Source of the DNA: Promethearchaeota archaeon
GTDB taxonomy: Archaea > Asgardarchaeota > Lokiarchaeia > Sigynarchaeales > SOKP01
Length of the DNA stretch: 25,499 bases
Reading direction: 5' to 3'
NCBI GenBank assembly: GCA_019057775.1
Contig: JAHLWT010000231.1
Span: 1 to 25,499, forward strand
The notes beneath the pieces were generated by a model, which was not told where the DNA came from, ran no database searches, and worked only from the letters and a program-made list of their open reading frames with translations. The position numbers were made by a program, and so were the translations under genes. Shown here piece after piece: positions 7,899 to 14,777 of this stretch. The number at the start of each line of letters is the position of its first letter. Positions within the stretch are counted from its first letter, which is position 1.

Positions 7899-7904
7899 CT
7901 CCTC
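7899..7904 (-). promoter_or_regulatory. Ribosome-binding site of cdhC
   Basis: GAGGAG on the minus strand lies nine bases before the ATG at 7889. It is one of the strongest Shine-Dalgarno matches in the window and fixes the start. Confidence 0.6.
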
Positions 7905-7937
7905 ATTATATTTTTTTTGTTTATTTTATATTATTTG

Positions 7938-8468
7938 TTATAAATTTTCAATTAATTTTTCTAAAAATATTTTCCAATCATCATCACTTAGATTAGGTAG
8001 GCTAAATCTAGCATTTGGATGAGAATATTTATCAAGATCAACAGTTCTTAGCCAGTTAGTAAAGTTCTTTATTCGCGACATTGTTTGTGAAGAATAAAAT
8101 ACTAAATGTCCTCCAAAAATAGCCATTCTGTATTGTCCTTCCCCATCAAGTCCAATCCAATCTTTATCACATAAGCGATTTGTAATATTTATCAACGACA
8201 TATCAAATAATTTATCATCTGGAATTTTATTTTTCAAGTAACCATATGAATGACCTGTAGATACCACATGACAATCTAATTTCTCTGCAATTTCTACGAA
8301 ATAATCAACAACTTTTTTATTTCCAAGCTCCCAAGTTAAGGATTCTGCACCTATTACAAAAACTTTTTTCTTTGGGCTTTTTAACAGGTTCACCATAACT
8401 AAAGGATCAGTTACAGACGTTCCCATTTCGGGGCCAGGAATATTTGCTTTCTGATATGGACGTGCCAT
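7938..8468 (-). CDS. cdhB: CO dehydrogenase/acetyl-CoA synthase epsilon subunit
   Basis: A 176-residue CdhB protein, usual length for the family. It begins with the characteristic KANIPGPEMGT segment and continues into a Rossmann-like strand-turn-helix (KKKVFVIGAESLTWE, 33-48). The ending DKYSHPNARFSLPNLSDDDW is also typical. CdhB binds the CdhA nickel-CO dehydrogenase and may hold FAD to link it to electron carriers. It is the first gene of a two-gene operon with cdhC. The start at 8468 is supported by a GAGTG six bases upstream. In methanogens cdhB usually sits between cdhA and cdhC; here cdhA is missing at that side, and the upstream neighbour is a divergent nickel-protein gene. Confidence 0.95.
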   Translation of the reverse strand: MARPYQKANIPGPEMGTSVTDPLVMVNLLKSPKKKVFVIGAESLTWELGNKKVVDYFVEIAEKLDCHVVSTGHSYGYLKNKIPDDKLFDMSLINITNRLCDKDWIGLDGEGQYRMAIFGGHLVFYSSQTMSRIKNFTNWLRTVDLDKYSHPNARFSLPNLSDDDWKIFLEKLIENL

Positions 8469-8565
8469 AATTCACTCAATTTCCTCTGTTTAAATTTTTA
8501 GCTATAACTTTAAAAGTTTTAAAATAACTATACTTAATCTTATTAAAGGCAATTTAAAAAAATTG

Positions 8566-8576
8566 TTTTTATAAAA
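8566..8576 (+). promoter_or_regulatory. TATA-like box of the CooT-like gene
   Basis: TTTTTATAAAA lies about 55 bases before the ATG at 8629, which implies a leader of about 30 bases containing the GGAGTGA site. It lies in the 160-base region shared with the divergent cdhB gene. Confidence 0.5.
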
Positions 8577-8611
8577 TTCTGCTAATAATATCCAAGTTTA
8601 TGGATAATAAA

Positions 8612-8618
8612 GGAGTGA
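8612..8618 (+). promoter_or_regulatory. Ribosome-binding site of the CooT-like gene
   Basis: GGAGTGA ten bases before the ATG at 8629. It supports this start, which places a cysteine at position 2. Confidence 0.55.
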
Positions 8619-8628
8619 GAAATCTATT

Positions 8629-8928
8629 ATGTGTGAATTTAAGATTATTAATAAGAACGATGGGGCTCAGTTAGGAGAGGATATCTTAATTTTGTCCTAT
8701 ACAGAAGAAAATGAATTAATATTTAAGGATGTCTTAGGTATGGGGGCGAAATTGGAATCAGCACTGATAATGGATATAAATACTATGAACCAAAAGTGTA
8801 TTGTGCTTCAACATCCTCTCATAAAGCATTTTATAGGATTGATTAAAAAAGTTAGCAATGAAAAAATTTCTATAAGTGAAATTGAACTTTTCCAGAATAA
8901 ATTAGAGGAATTAAAACGAAACATTTAA
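8629..8928 (+). CDS. CooT-family nickel-binding protein (candidate CODH/ACS maturation factor)
   Basis: A 99-residue protein beginning Met-Cys. The pattern over the first ~60 residues follows the CooT family (small nickel-binding dimers). After MC comes a strand (KII), an ED-I/V-L segment, an acidic turn, a strand and (V/I)FxDVLG, then an A-(L/I)-x-(D/V)-(I/V) strand and a final hydrophobic strand. In Rhodospirillum CooT the cysteine after the start methionine binds nickel and the protein helps load CO dehydrogenase. This copy is longer than the ~65-residue bacterial protein, with a ~35-residue helical tail. It is divergent from cdhB across 160 bases, which strongly suggests a role in supplying nickel to the C- or A-cluster. 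Family membership is recognised by pattern; the role follows from family and context. Confidence 0.7.
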   Translation: MCEFKIINKNDGAQLGEDILILSYTEENELIFKDVLGMGAKLESALIMDINTMNQKCIVLQHPLIKHFIGLIKKVSNEKISISEIELFQNKLEELKRNI

Positions 8929-8981
8929 TGTTATGGGTCTCCTCTTAATGATAAATCTTTTTAAGTATTTTATCTTCTTAA

Positions 8982-9158
8982 ATGAGTATGGAAGCTAGGT
9001 TTTATGAAGATATAAATGAATTTTGCGATATTGCTTTTCCTTTTCTCCTAAAACGAGAGGTTATAAATGGGTTTTTTATAGATATTCTTCATTATCTTAA
9101 AAAAAACATTCATAAATATGAGGAAGAAATACCACTTTTAATCATTAACAGAAGGTGA
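8982..9158 (+). pseudogene. N-terminal fragment of a frameshifted GNAT acetyltransferase
   Basis: ATG at 8982 opens a 58-residue frame (MSMEARFYEDINEFCDIAFP...) that ends at a TGA at 9156-9158. The next frame carries on with an apparently continuous protein (EGEEVKLISQRTPPYPL...) from 9151 into the gene called at 9223. In that second frame a TAA at 9139-9141 blocks read-through from upstream, so the shift must lie within 9142-9150. Removing one base there (for example an A at 9150) gives an uninterrupted protein of about 288 residues, the normal length for this GNAT type. Either the gene is broken, the sequence has a one-base error, or the shift is used in translation. An error or recent mutation is the simplest reading. 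Confidence 0.75.
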
Positions 9159-9222
9159 GGAAGTTAAATTAATTTCACAAAGGACACCACCATACCCCCT
9201 TACTATATCTTATACAGATGAT

Positions 9223-9846
9223 ATGCGTAACATTGAAAGATTAGTAGAAGAACTCTCAAAACGTGAAGAAAAACTCCCCGGTGTTTATAGTTTTAAAAAA
9301 GTAGCGGAAAACTTTACCAAATTGTGGTGTGAAAAATCTTCTTTAAATCCACTTTTAATACGGGAGGAACGAATTTATAAATTAGAAGAAGTCTCTAAAG
9401 AGACATTAGGAGATAAGCAATTTTCCGTCGCTACAAAAAAAGATCAGTCAATAGTACTTAATTGGGCAAGAGAAATGATGGTTGAAGCATTAGCGGATGT
9501 TACACAAGAAGAATTAGATCGAAATATTAACATTTTCAGGATTGAATTTGAAAACGATAAGAGTCAGATATTTATATTATTTGACAATAATGAGCCCGTT
9601 TCGATTGCAAGGAAAATGGGTAACACACCTAATGGTATTAATCTAGTGTATACACCTCCCCCATTAAGGAGAAGAGGATATGCAACTGAGTGTGTTGCAA
9701 AATTAAGTAAACTTCTTTTAGAAGAAGGAAATAAATATTGTTTCTTAGAAACAGATTTAAGTAATCCGGCTTCAAATAGTATCTATCAAAAAATAGGCTA
9801 TCGTCCGGTAGTAGATGTAGATGAATATAAATTTTTACCAAAATAA
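9223..9846 (+). CDS. GNAT-family N-acetyltransferase (FR47-like), C-terminal part of a frameshifted gene
   Basis: This 207-residue frame carries the catalytic GNAT domain. Residues about 70-207 include an acyl-CoA binding loop, PPLRRRGYATECVAKLS (about 143-159), and the closing NPASNSIYQKIGYRPV segment, in which an asparagine and a tyrosine typically contact CoA and act as general acid. The first ~70 residues, and 58 more upstream, form the helical N-terminal domain usual for this ~290-residue type. The ATG at 9223 is internal to that domain, so it is unlikely to be the natural start; the true start is probably 8982 across a frameshift. Substrate unknown. The gene converges on alba. Confidence 0.8.
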   Translation: MRNIERLVEELSKREEKLPGVYSFKKVAENFTKLWCEKSSLNPLLIREERIYKLEEVSKETLGDKQFSVATKKDQSIVLNWAREMMVEALADVTQEELDRNINIFRIEFENDKSQIFILFDNNEPVSIARKMGNTPNGINLVYTPPPLRRRGYATECVAKLSKLLLEEGNKYCFLETDLSNPASNSIYQKIGYRPVVDVDEYKFLPK

Positions 9847-9871
9847 AATTCTCCATATAAGAAATATAATT

Positions 9872-9880
9872 AAAAAAAAA
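9872..9880 (-). terminator. Poly-T terminator of alba
   Basis: Nine consecutive T on the transcript strand, about 55 bases after the alba stop, in the gap between two converging genes. Confidence 0.5.
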
Positions 9881-9935
9881 GAAACGAGAAAGTCTCCTGA
9901 ATTTCTCCTAAGTATTTTTTAGCAAGTTACTTTTA

Positions 9936-10217
9936 TTACTTTTTTGGTGGAAATATTTCAATCTCTATGGATGAGACATTGCTATCGGTACCATCGGTAT
10001 TTGTAATTACTTCAGTACTTATCAGTATTTCACCATAAGAACAGCCTGTCATAAACCTGTTGATGAGGATTTCTGATACATCTACTGCTCGAGAAATAGA
10101 TCTTCCTCGGGCAAGTAATCTAACTGGTTTATCACTTAAAACAACCATAGCAGCCATAACATAAGCCATTGATCTTTTTTTTCCAATAAAAACTTTTGAA
10201 TCGTCTCCATTTGCCAA
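9936..10217 (-). CDS. Alba family DNA/RNA-binding chromatin protein
   Basis: A 93-residue Alba protein. It has the opening VFIGKKRSMAYVMAAMVVL, in which GKK-x-x-x-Y/V contacts nucleic acid, then LLARGRSISRAVDVSEILINRF, containing the classic RG-x-x-I-SRAVD segment, and the closing I-x-I strand. Alba dimers coat DNA and RNA in most archaea and compact the chromosome. It starts with TTG at 10217; an AGGTGA six bases upstream supports this choice, and the nearby ATG is out of frame. It is a single gene with a TATA-like box at 10255-10262. Nothing unusual is seen in the core residues. Confidence 0.95.
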   Translation of the reverse strand: MANGDDSKVFIGKKRSMAYVMAAMVVLSDKPVRLLARGRSISRAVDVSEILINRFMTGCSYGEILISTEVITNTDGTDSNVSSIEIEIFPPKK

Positions 10218-10223
10218 AATTTA

Positions 10224-10229
10224 TCACCT
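10224..10229 (-). promoter_or_regulatory. Ribosome-binding site that fixes the TTG start of alba
   Basis: AGGTGA on the minus strand, six bases from the TTG codon at 10217, matches the 16S 3' end complement and selects this non-ATG start. Confidence 0.6.
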
Positions 10230-10254
10230 ATTAACTCTTCGGGTTTATTCTTAC

Positions 10255-10262
10255 TTTTTATA
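10255..10262 (-). promoter_or_regulatory. TATA-like box of alba
   Basis: On the minus strand TATAAAAA lies about 40 bases before the start codon, so the leader would be short and contain the AGGTGA site. Other AT-rich boxes further upstream (near 10285 and 10320) could also serve. Confidence 0.4.
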
Positions 10263-10471
10263 ATGTTAAGCTATTTTATTTTCTATTATAAAGCTTTCAG
10301 ATGAGACAGTTATTATTTATATAACTATGATTTATAAGCTAAATTTAGATTTTAATATTACGCAATTTCTATCTAATCAATTCAATTCTCTAACTTAACA
10401 GAATCAATTGGAAATTTTCAATATAAATCAAAAAAATAATTTAATTTCGAATTTTGTTGATAAAATAATCT

Positions 10472-11248
10472 TTAATAGAATTTTTTTCTAAAATCCTTGA
10501 TATATTGATCTTTATCTTTGTATTCATACCAAGCTGAACCGATTTTTTCTAGTTCATAGGCGTCATTATAGGATTTATCTGCTAAGTGATTACTACATAA
10601 TTTTATGGCATTTAAAACAGTTTGATTTTTAGTAAACAGGAATTTTGCTTTATCAAATGCTACTTTTATTAATTCCTCTTGATCTTCTACGATTTGATCA
10701 ATTAAACCGATTTCTAATGCTTTTTCAGAACTGATTTTTTCAGCAAACATAAGGATTTTTTTTGTCCAAGGTATTCCAATGATCCGGGTCATTAAAACTA
10801 TTATTCCTGTTCCTGGAAAAACTCCTAGATTTATCTCGGGCATCCTGAAATATGAATCTCTAACGGCTATTCGATAATCAGAAGAAAGAGTATATGCTAC
10901 CCCATCTCCCATAGCTTTACCATTGATGGCACAAATAACGGGTTTTCCATAAAAAAACAAAGATTGGATAGATGCTGCTGTGTCTTCATATTCTTTTACG
11001 GCTACATGATCATTTCCATCAATTTCATCAATATCCATTCCAGTAGTAAAAGAAGTTCCATTTCCAGTTAATATAATTCCTCTAACTTTTTCAGAAGTTT
11101 GACAGAATTCTATAGCTTTCTTAAGATTCTTTGCCATTTCTGTAATAATTGCGTTTCCTCTATGAATTCTATTTAATTTTATAACTCCAAACTTCTTTTT
11201 TATTGAAAATTCAATAAATTCTCCAAATTCCATATTTTCTGATGACAT
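10472..11248 (-). CDS. Enoyl-CoA hydratase/isomerase family protein (crotonase), second of a tandem pair
   Basis: A 258-residue crotonase. The first oxyanion loop is SFTTGMDI (66-73, an FxxGxD motif) and the second is NGKAMGDG (109-116). The two glutamates of true enoyl-CoA hydratases would fall at 118 and 138; here 118 is Ala and only E138 (in MPEINLG) remains. A single glutamate at that site is typical of delta3,delta2-enoyl-CoA isomerases and some other crotonases, so an isomerase or lyase role on an acyl-CoA is more likely than simple hydration. It is six bases downstream of a close paralogue with the same residues and is probably co-transcribed with it. The exact substrate is unknown. 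Confidence 0.85.
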   Translation of the reverse strand: MSSENMEFGEFIEFSIKKKFGVIKLNRIHRGNAIITEMAKNLKKAIEFCQTSEKVRGIILTGNGTSFTTGMDIDEIDGNDHVAVKEYEDTAASIQSLFFYGKPVICAINGKAMGDGVAYTLSSDYRIAVRDSYFRMPEINLGVFPGTGIIVLMTRIIGIPWTKKILMFAEKISSEKALEIGLIDQIVEDQEELIKVAFDKAKFLFTKNQTVLNAIKLCSNHLADKSYNDAYELEKIGSAWYEYKDKDQYIKDFRKKFY

Positions 11249-11254
11249 TTTTAT

Positions 11255-12046
11255 TCATTCTTTATTTTTTATTTTAAAATTGTCTCTAAAACTTCCTAAA
11301 AATTCATTTTTATCTGAATATTTATACCAAGCAGATGCTTCTTTTTCTAATTCATATGCTTTAATATATGACATCGCTCCAAGATGATTAGCACACAGCT
11401 TAATAGCATTTAGGACTGTTTGATTTTTAGTAAAAAGAAACTTTGCTTTCTCTAATGCATTCTTCATTAGATCTTCTTTATTATTTACAATCTGATCTAT
11501 TAAACCAAGTTTAAGAGCATGGTGAACATTGATTTTCTCAGCAAACATGCACAAAATTTTAGTACGTGGTATACCAAGTATTTTTGAGAATAAAAGTAAA
11601 CAACCAGTCCCAGTAAATATTCCAGAAAAAATCTCAGGCATTTGAAAAAAACTTTCTTTTGTAGCAATTCGATAATCACAACACATAGAAAAAACAACAC
11701 CCTCTCCCATAGTTCTTCCATTTATCGCAGAAATGGCTGGTTTACCATTATACAATAATTTACAAATGGTAGCAGCAGTGCTTTCCAAATATTTTACCGC
11801 TTCGTGATCGCCACCATTAACAGCTCCTAAATCAACTCCTGTGCTAAAGGAAGTTCCATTGTTAGTGAGAATTACCCCTCTAATTTTTTCATCCTTCTGG
11901 CAATATTTTACAGCTTTTTTTAAATTCTCAAACTGATGAATGTCAAATGCATTTGATCTATGGAGCCTATTTAGTGTTATAATGCCAAATCTCTTCTTTA
12001 TCTCAAATTCAATATAGTCTCCAAACTCAAATTTATTTGATCCCAT
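11255..12046 (-). CDS. Enoyl-CoA hydratase/isomerase family protein (crotonase), first of a tandem pair
   Basis: A 263-residue crotonase similar along its whole length to the next gene. It shares openings (EFGDYIEFEIKKRFGIITLNR), the FxxGxD loop (SFSTGVDL) and a near-identical FLFTKNQTVLNAIKLC segment in the C-terminal third. Counted from the ATG at 12046, the hydratase glutamate position 118 is Val and E138 (in MPEIFSG) is kept, exactly as in the paralogue. ATG at 12046 is chosen because its product aligns end to end with the neighbour; a TTG at 12079 would add 11 residues without counterpart. The pair looks like a tandem duplication that has since diverged, perhaps acting as a hetero-oligomer or on different chain lengths. 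Confidence 0.85.
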   Translation of the reverse strand: MGSNKFEFGDYIEFEIKKRFGIITLNRLHRSNAFDIHQFENLKKAVKYCQKDEKIRGVILTNNGTSFSTGVDLGAVNGGDHEAVKYLESTAATICKLLYNGKPAISAINGRTMGEGVVFSMCCDYRIATKESFFQMPEIFSGIFTGTGCLLLFSKILGIPRTKILCMFAEKINVHHALKLGLIDQIVNNKEDLMKNALEKAKFLFTKNQTVLNAIKLCANHLGAMSYIKAYELEKEASAWYKYSDKNEFLGSFRDNFKIKNKE

Positions 12047-12147
12047 AATTAACTTTAATTTTTGCTTAATAAAAAACAATAATAAATTAATTCGTTATAA
12101 GAGAATTAAAAAGAATAAAAAGCATTAGATCTGTAAATTATTTGTAA

Positions 12148-14232
12148 ATGCCAGTAAAAATCACTGATTTCGTAAAGGAAAAACTCGAAACACTAACAAA
12201 AAAAGATTTAATAAAATCTCCAAACTTAAAGAAGGTATTTAAAACATTTAATCAGCATCTTTATGGAAAACTTAAATATACAGATACAGACACTAGGACT
12301 AGATCAAAACAGATTATCAATCTTTTATTATGTAAGCTGGTTGATGAAACAAATAAGGGTTTAGACGATAATTTAGAATTTTGTATAAGAGAAGGTGAAA
12401 CTAAAGAAGATACACTTGAAAGAATTAACACTTTTTTTGAATTCTCAGTAAGGAATAAATATCCAGAATTCTTTCAAGTAGATGAACAATTAACTCTCAA
12501 TAAAGATCTGATGTATTTATTCATTAAACAACTTCAAAATATCTCTCTTCTCAAATCTTCTAAAGATATTTTGAGTGACGCGTTTGAAATATTTGTCAGT
12601 AAAATTTTAAAAGATGAAGGTGGACAATTTTTTACACCCCCCAATATCGTTAAATTCATGGTAAGTTATCTTGATCCTGAACCGTATTCAAACATCATTG
12701 ACCCCGCATGTGGGCATGGTGGTTTTTTACTTGAGACTAAAGATTATTTATCTTCTAAAATCGATTCTGAAGACGATCCAGCTGAACTTACTGGCTATTT
12801 ATATGGCATAGATAAAGATCTCTTTTTATCTAAAATAGCGAAGCTTTATTTAGAAATATTAAGTGGTGGTAAAGCGAAAATATACTGTGAAGATTCTTTA
12901 GATCCTCAAAACTATAGGATTCTAGTGAAAAAAAGCATTAAAAACAACTTTTTTGATTATATATTTACCAATCCTCCATTTGGCGCTAAAATTCCAATTA
13001 ATGATAAAAATCTTCTTAAAGAATACAACTTAGGACATAGTTGGAAAAGTATTAATAACAAATGGGAGATGCAAGATTATTTAGTAAAGCAACAACCGCC
13101 CCAGGTATTATTTATTGAAAGGTGTGTTCAATTACTTAGGGATGGAGGGAAATTAGGGATTGTTTTACCTGAAGGAATATTCGGGAATCCTACTGATCGT
13201 TATATATGGGAATATCTTAAGTCGAATGGCAAGATTTTAGGAATTATCTCCCTGGATCAAAATACTTTTCAACCATATACATGTAATAAGGCAAGTATTC
13301 TATTTTTCCAGAAATTGGAAACCATCCCAATAGATTATAAAATTGATTTTGCTATTGTCGATTATGTTGGACATGATAAGGATGGAAAAGATCTTCATAA
13401 ATTAAATAACAACGGAACGGAAAAATTAGACTCAAAAGGACAACCAATTATAAATGATGAATTAATTAATCTACATGAGAAGTTAAGGAAATGTGAGAGT
13501 TTTAACTATAATAAAGAACAGAAAATATTTAAATTAGCTTATAGTCAAATTAAAAATAATATCTTTATCCCAATTTATTATACTGGAATTGAAAAAACTC
13601 TCATGTCTCTTAAAAAGAACCAGAGTTATGAATTATTCACTATAGAAGACTTGATTGAGAAGAAAATTTTATTTACAAATAAGAATGGTTTTTTACCCCG
13701 CGGGGCGGAAATAGGATCTAGTGTTTATGGTATGGGTGACATTCCATTTATTCGAACGAGTGAAATTAATAATTGGGAAATAAATTTGGATTCACATAAA
13801 AAAACTTCTGAAGAAGTATATGAGCTTTATAGAGAAAAACAAAATATAGAAATAGGAGATATACTTATTGTGAAAGACGGAGGCCCAAATCTAATTGGAA
13901 AAACAGCATTTATTACAGAGTTAGATATAAAGATAATCATTCAGAGTCATATATTTCAATTAAAAACTCTAAAGAATAATGAGTGTATTGATCCCTTCCT
14001 GCTTCTATATCTGTTAAATTTAGAAATTACACAGAAACAAATCCAAGCAATTACATTTGTCCAAGGAACGATTGCAACAATCGGAAATCGAATAATGGAA
14101 ATAACCTTACCTTTTCCTTCTAGTTTACATAAAAGAAAAGAAATTTCAGAGTATATCAAGAAGTTAGTTGAAGAAAAAACCGAAATCAGAAAGAAAATAT
14201 ACCAAATGTCATTAGAATTTTTTGATAATTGA
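12148..14232 (+). CDS. N6-adenine DNA methyltransferase fused to a half type I specificity domain (HsdM-HsdS-like)
   Basis: A 694-residue protein. An N-terminal helical HsdM-like region (1-145) precedes the methyltransferase core: GGQFFTPP (158-165), the AdoMet loop DPACGHGGF (185-193), YGID (219-222) and the catalytic NPPF (275-278). From about 490 to 655 comes one target-recognition domain of the HsdS type (entry TIEDLIEKKI; later GDILIVKDGG), then a coiled-coil helix (about 655-690). The fusion methylates adenine at a site read by the single recognition domain, probably as a dimer for a bipartite site. No HsdR or other nuclease is seen nearby and no PD-ExK motif is evident at the N-terminus, so it looks like a solitary methylase. 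It is divergent from the crotonase pair and followed 30 bases later by a GNAT gene. Confidence 0.88.
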   Translation: MPVKITDFVKEKLETLTKKDLIKSPNLKKVFKTFNQHLYGKLKYTDTDTRTRSKQIINLLLCKLVDETNKGLDDNLEFCIREGETKEDTLERINTFFEFSVRNKYPEFFQVDEQLTLNKDLMYLFIKQLQNISLLKSSKDILSDAFEIFVSKILKDEGGQFFTPPNIVKFMVSYLDPEPYSNIIDPACGHGGFLLETKDYLSSKIDSEDDPAELTGYLYGIDKDLFLSKIAKLYLEILSGGKAKIYCEDSLDPQNYRILVKKSIKNNFFDYIFTNPPFGAKIPINDKNLLKEYNLGHSWKSINNKWEMQDYLVKQQPPQVLFIERCVQLLRDGGKLGIVLPEGIFGNPTDRYIWEYLKSNGKILGIISLDQNTFQPYTCNKASILFFQKLETIPIDYKIDFAIVDYVGHDKDGKDLHKLNNNGTEKLDSKGQPIINDELINLHEKLRKCESFNYNKEQKIFKLAYSQIKNNIFIPIYYTGIEKTLMSLKKNQSYELFTIEDLIEKKILFTNKNGFLPRGAEIGSSVYGMGDIPFIRTSEINNWEINLDSHKKTSEEVYELYREKQNIEIGDILIVKDGGPNLIGKTAFITELDIKIIIQSHIFQLKTLKNNECIDPFLLLYLLNLEITQKQIQAITFVQGTIATIGNRIMEITLPFPSSLHKRKEISEYIKKLVEEKTEIRKKIYQMSLEFFDN

Positions 14233-14262
14233 ATAAAATGAAGCTAAAAAACAACTGTAATA

Positions 14263-14700
14263 ATGAGAATTGAAAAATATTCAAAGAAATCTTATAATGA
14301 AGTCATTGAACTTTGGAAAAAGGCAGGAATAAGTGTTAGTTCTTCAGATACTAAGGAAGAACTTGAAAAAATGTATAATCGTAATCCACAACTTTTTTTA
14401 TTAGGAAAAATAAAGGAGAAAGTAGTGGGTGTTGTAATGGGGGGATTTGATGGAAGAAGAGGCTACGTTCATCATTTAGCTGTTGATCCAGAATACAAAA
14501 AGAAAGGATACGGCAGACTGATGGTGGATAATTTAACAAAAAAATTTCGGAAATTGGGAGTACATAAAGTTCATTTATTTATAGAGAAAAATAATAAAGA
14601 AGTAGTTAAGTTTTATCAAAATTTGGGTTGGAAAATTCGCGATGATCTAATAATGATGAGTTTTATTCCGGATGAAAACGTTTATAAAATGAAAATATAA
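14263..14700 (+). CDS. GNAT-family N-acetyltransferase (YpeA/RimI-like)
   Basis: A 145-residue single-domain GNAT. The core has VVMGGFDGRRGYVHHLAVDPEY (strands 4-5), the acetyl-CoA loop KKKGYGRLMVDNL (about 83-95), VHLFIEKNNKEVVKFYQNLGW (strand, then the Asn/Tyr-containing helix) and a short last strand. The motif set and length match YpeA-type acetyltransferases, whose targets (protein N-termini, amines) vary. It starts 30 bases after the methyltransferase stop on the same strand and may be transcribed with it, although no functional link is evident. Confidence 0.85.
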   Translation: MRIEKYSKKSYNEVIELWKKAGISVSSSDTKEELEKMYNRNPQLFLLGKIKEKVVGVVMGGFDGRRGYVHHLAVDPEYKKKGYGRLMVDNLTKKFRKLGVHKVHLFIEKNNKEVVKFYQNLGWKIRDDLIMMSFIPDENVYKMKI

Positions 14701-14747
14701 CAATTCTCATCAATTTTAGAAATGCAAAGCTTTAATTAATAAATTAT

Positions 14748-14757
14748 AAAAAAAAAA
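14748..14757 (-). terminator. Poly-T terminator of the acyl-CoA ligase gene
   Basis: Ten consecutive T on the transcript strand begin about 20 bases after the ligase stop at 14778, in the gap shared with the converging GNAT gene. Confidence 0.55.
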
Positions 14758-14777
14758 TAATTAGATTATTTGGAAGT

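Noticed and set aside
8469..10471. Possible tRNA or small RNA genes in the intergenic regions
   Set aside because: No cloverleaf-like paired stretch or conserved T-loop sequence was seen; the gaps contain only AT-rich promoter-like sequence.
13696..13705. CCCCGCGGGG palindrome inside the methyltransferase gene
   Set aside because: It encodes ordinary residues (Pro-Arg-Gly) in the recognition domain and sits in mid-gene. It is striking in AT-rich DNA, but there is no support for a regulatory role.
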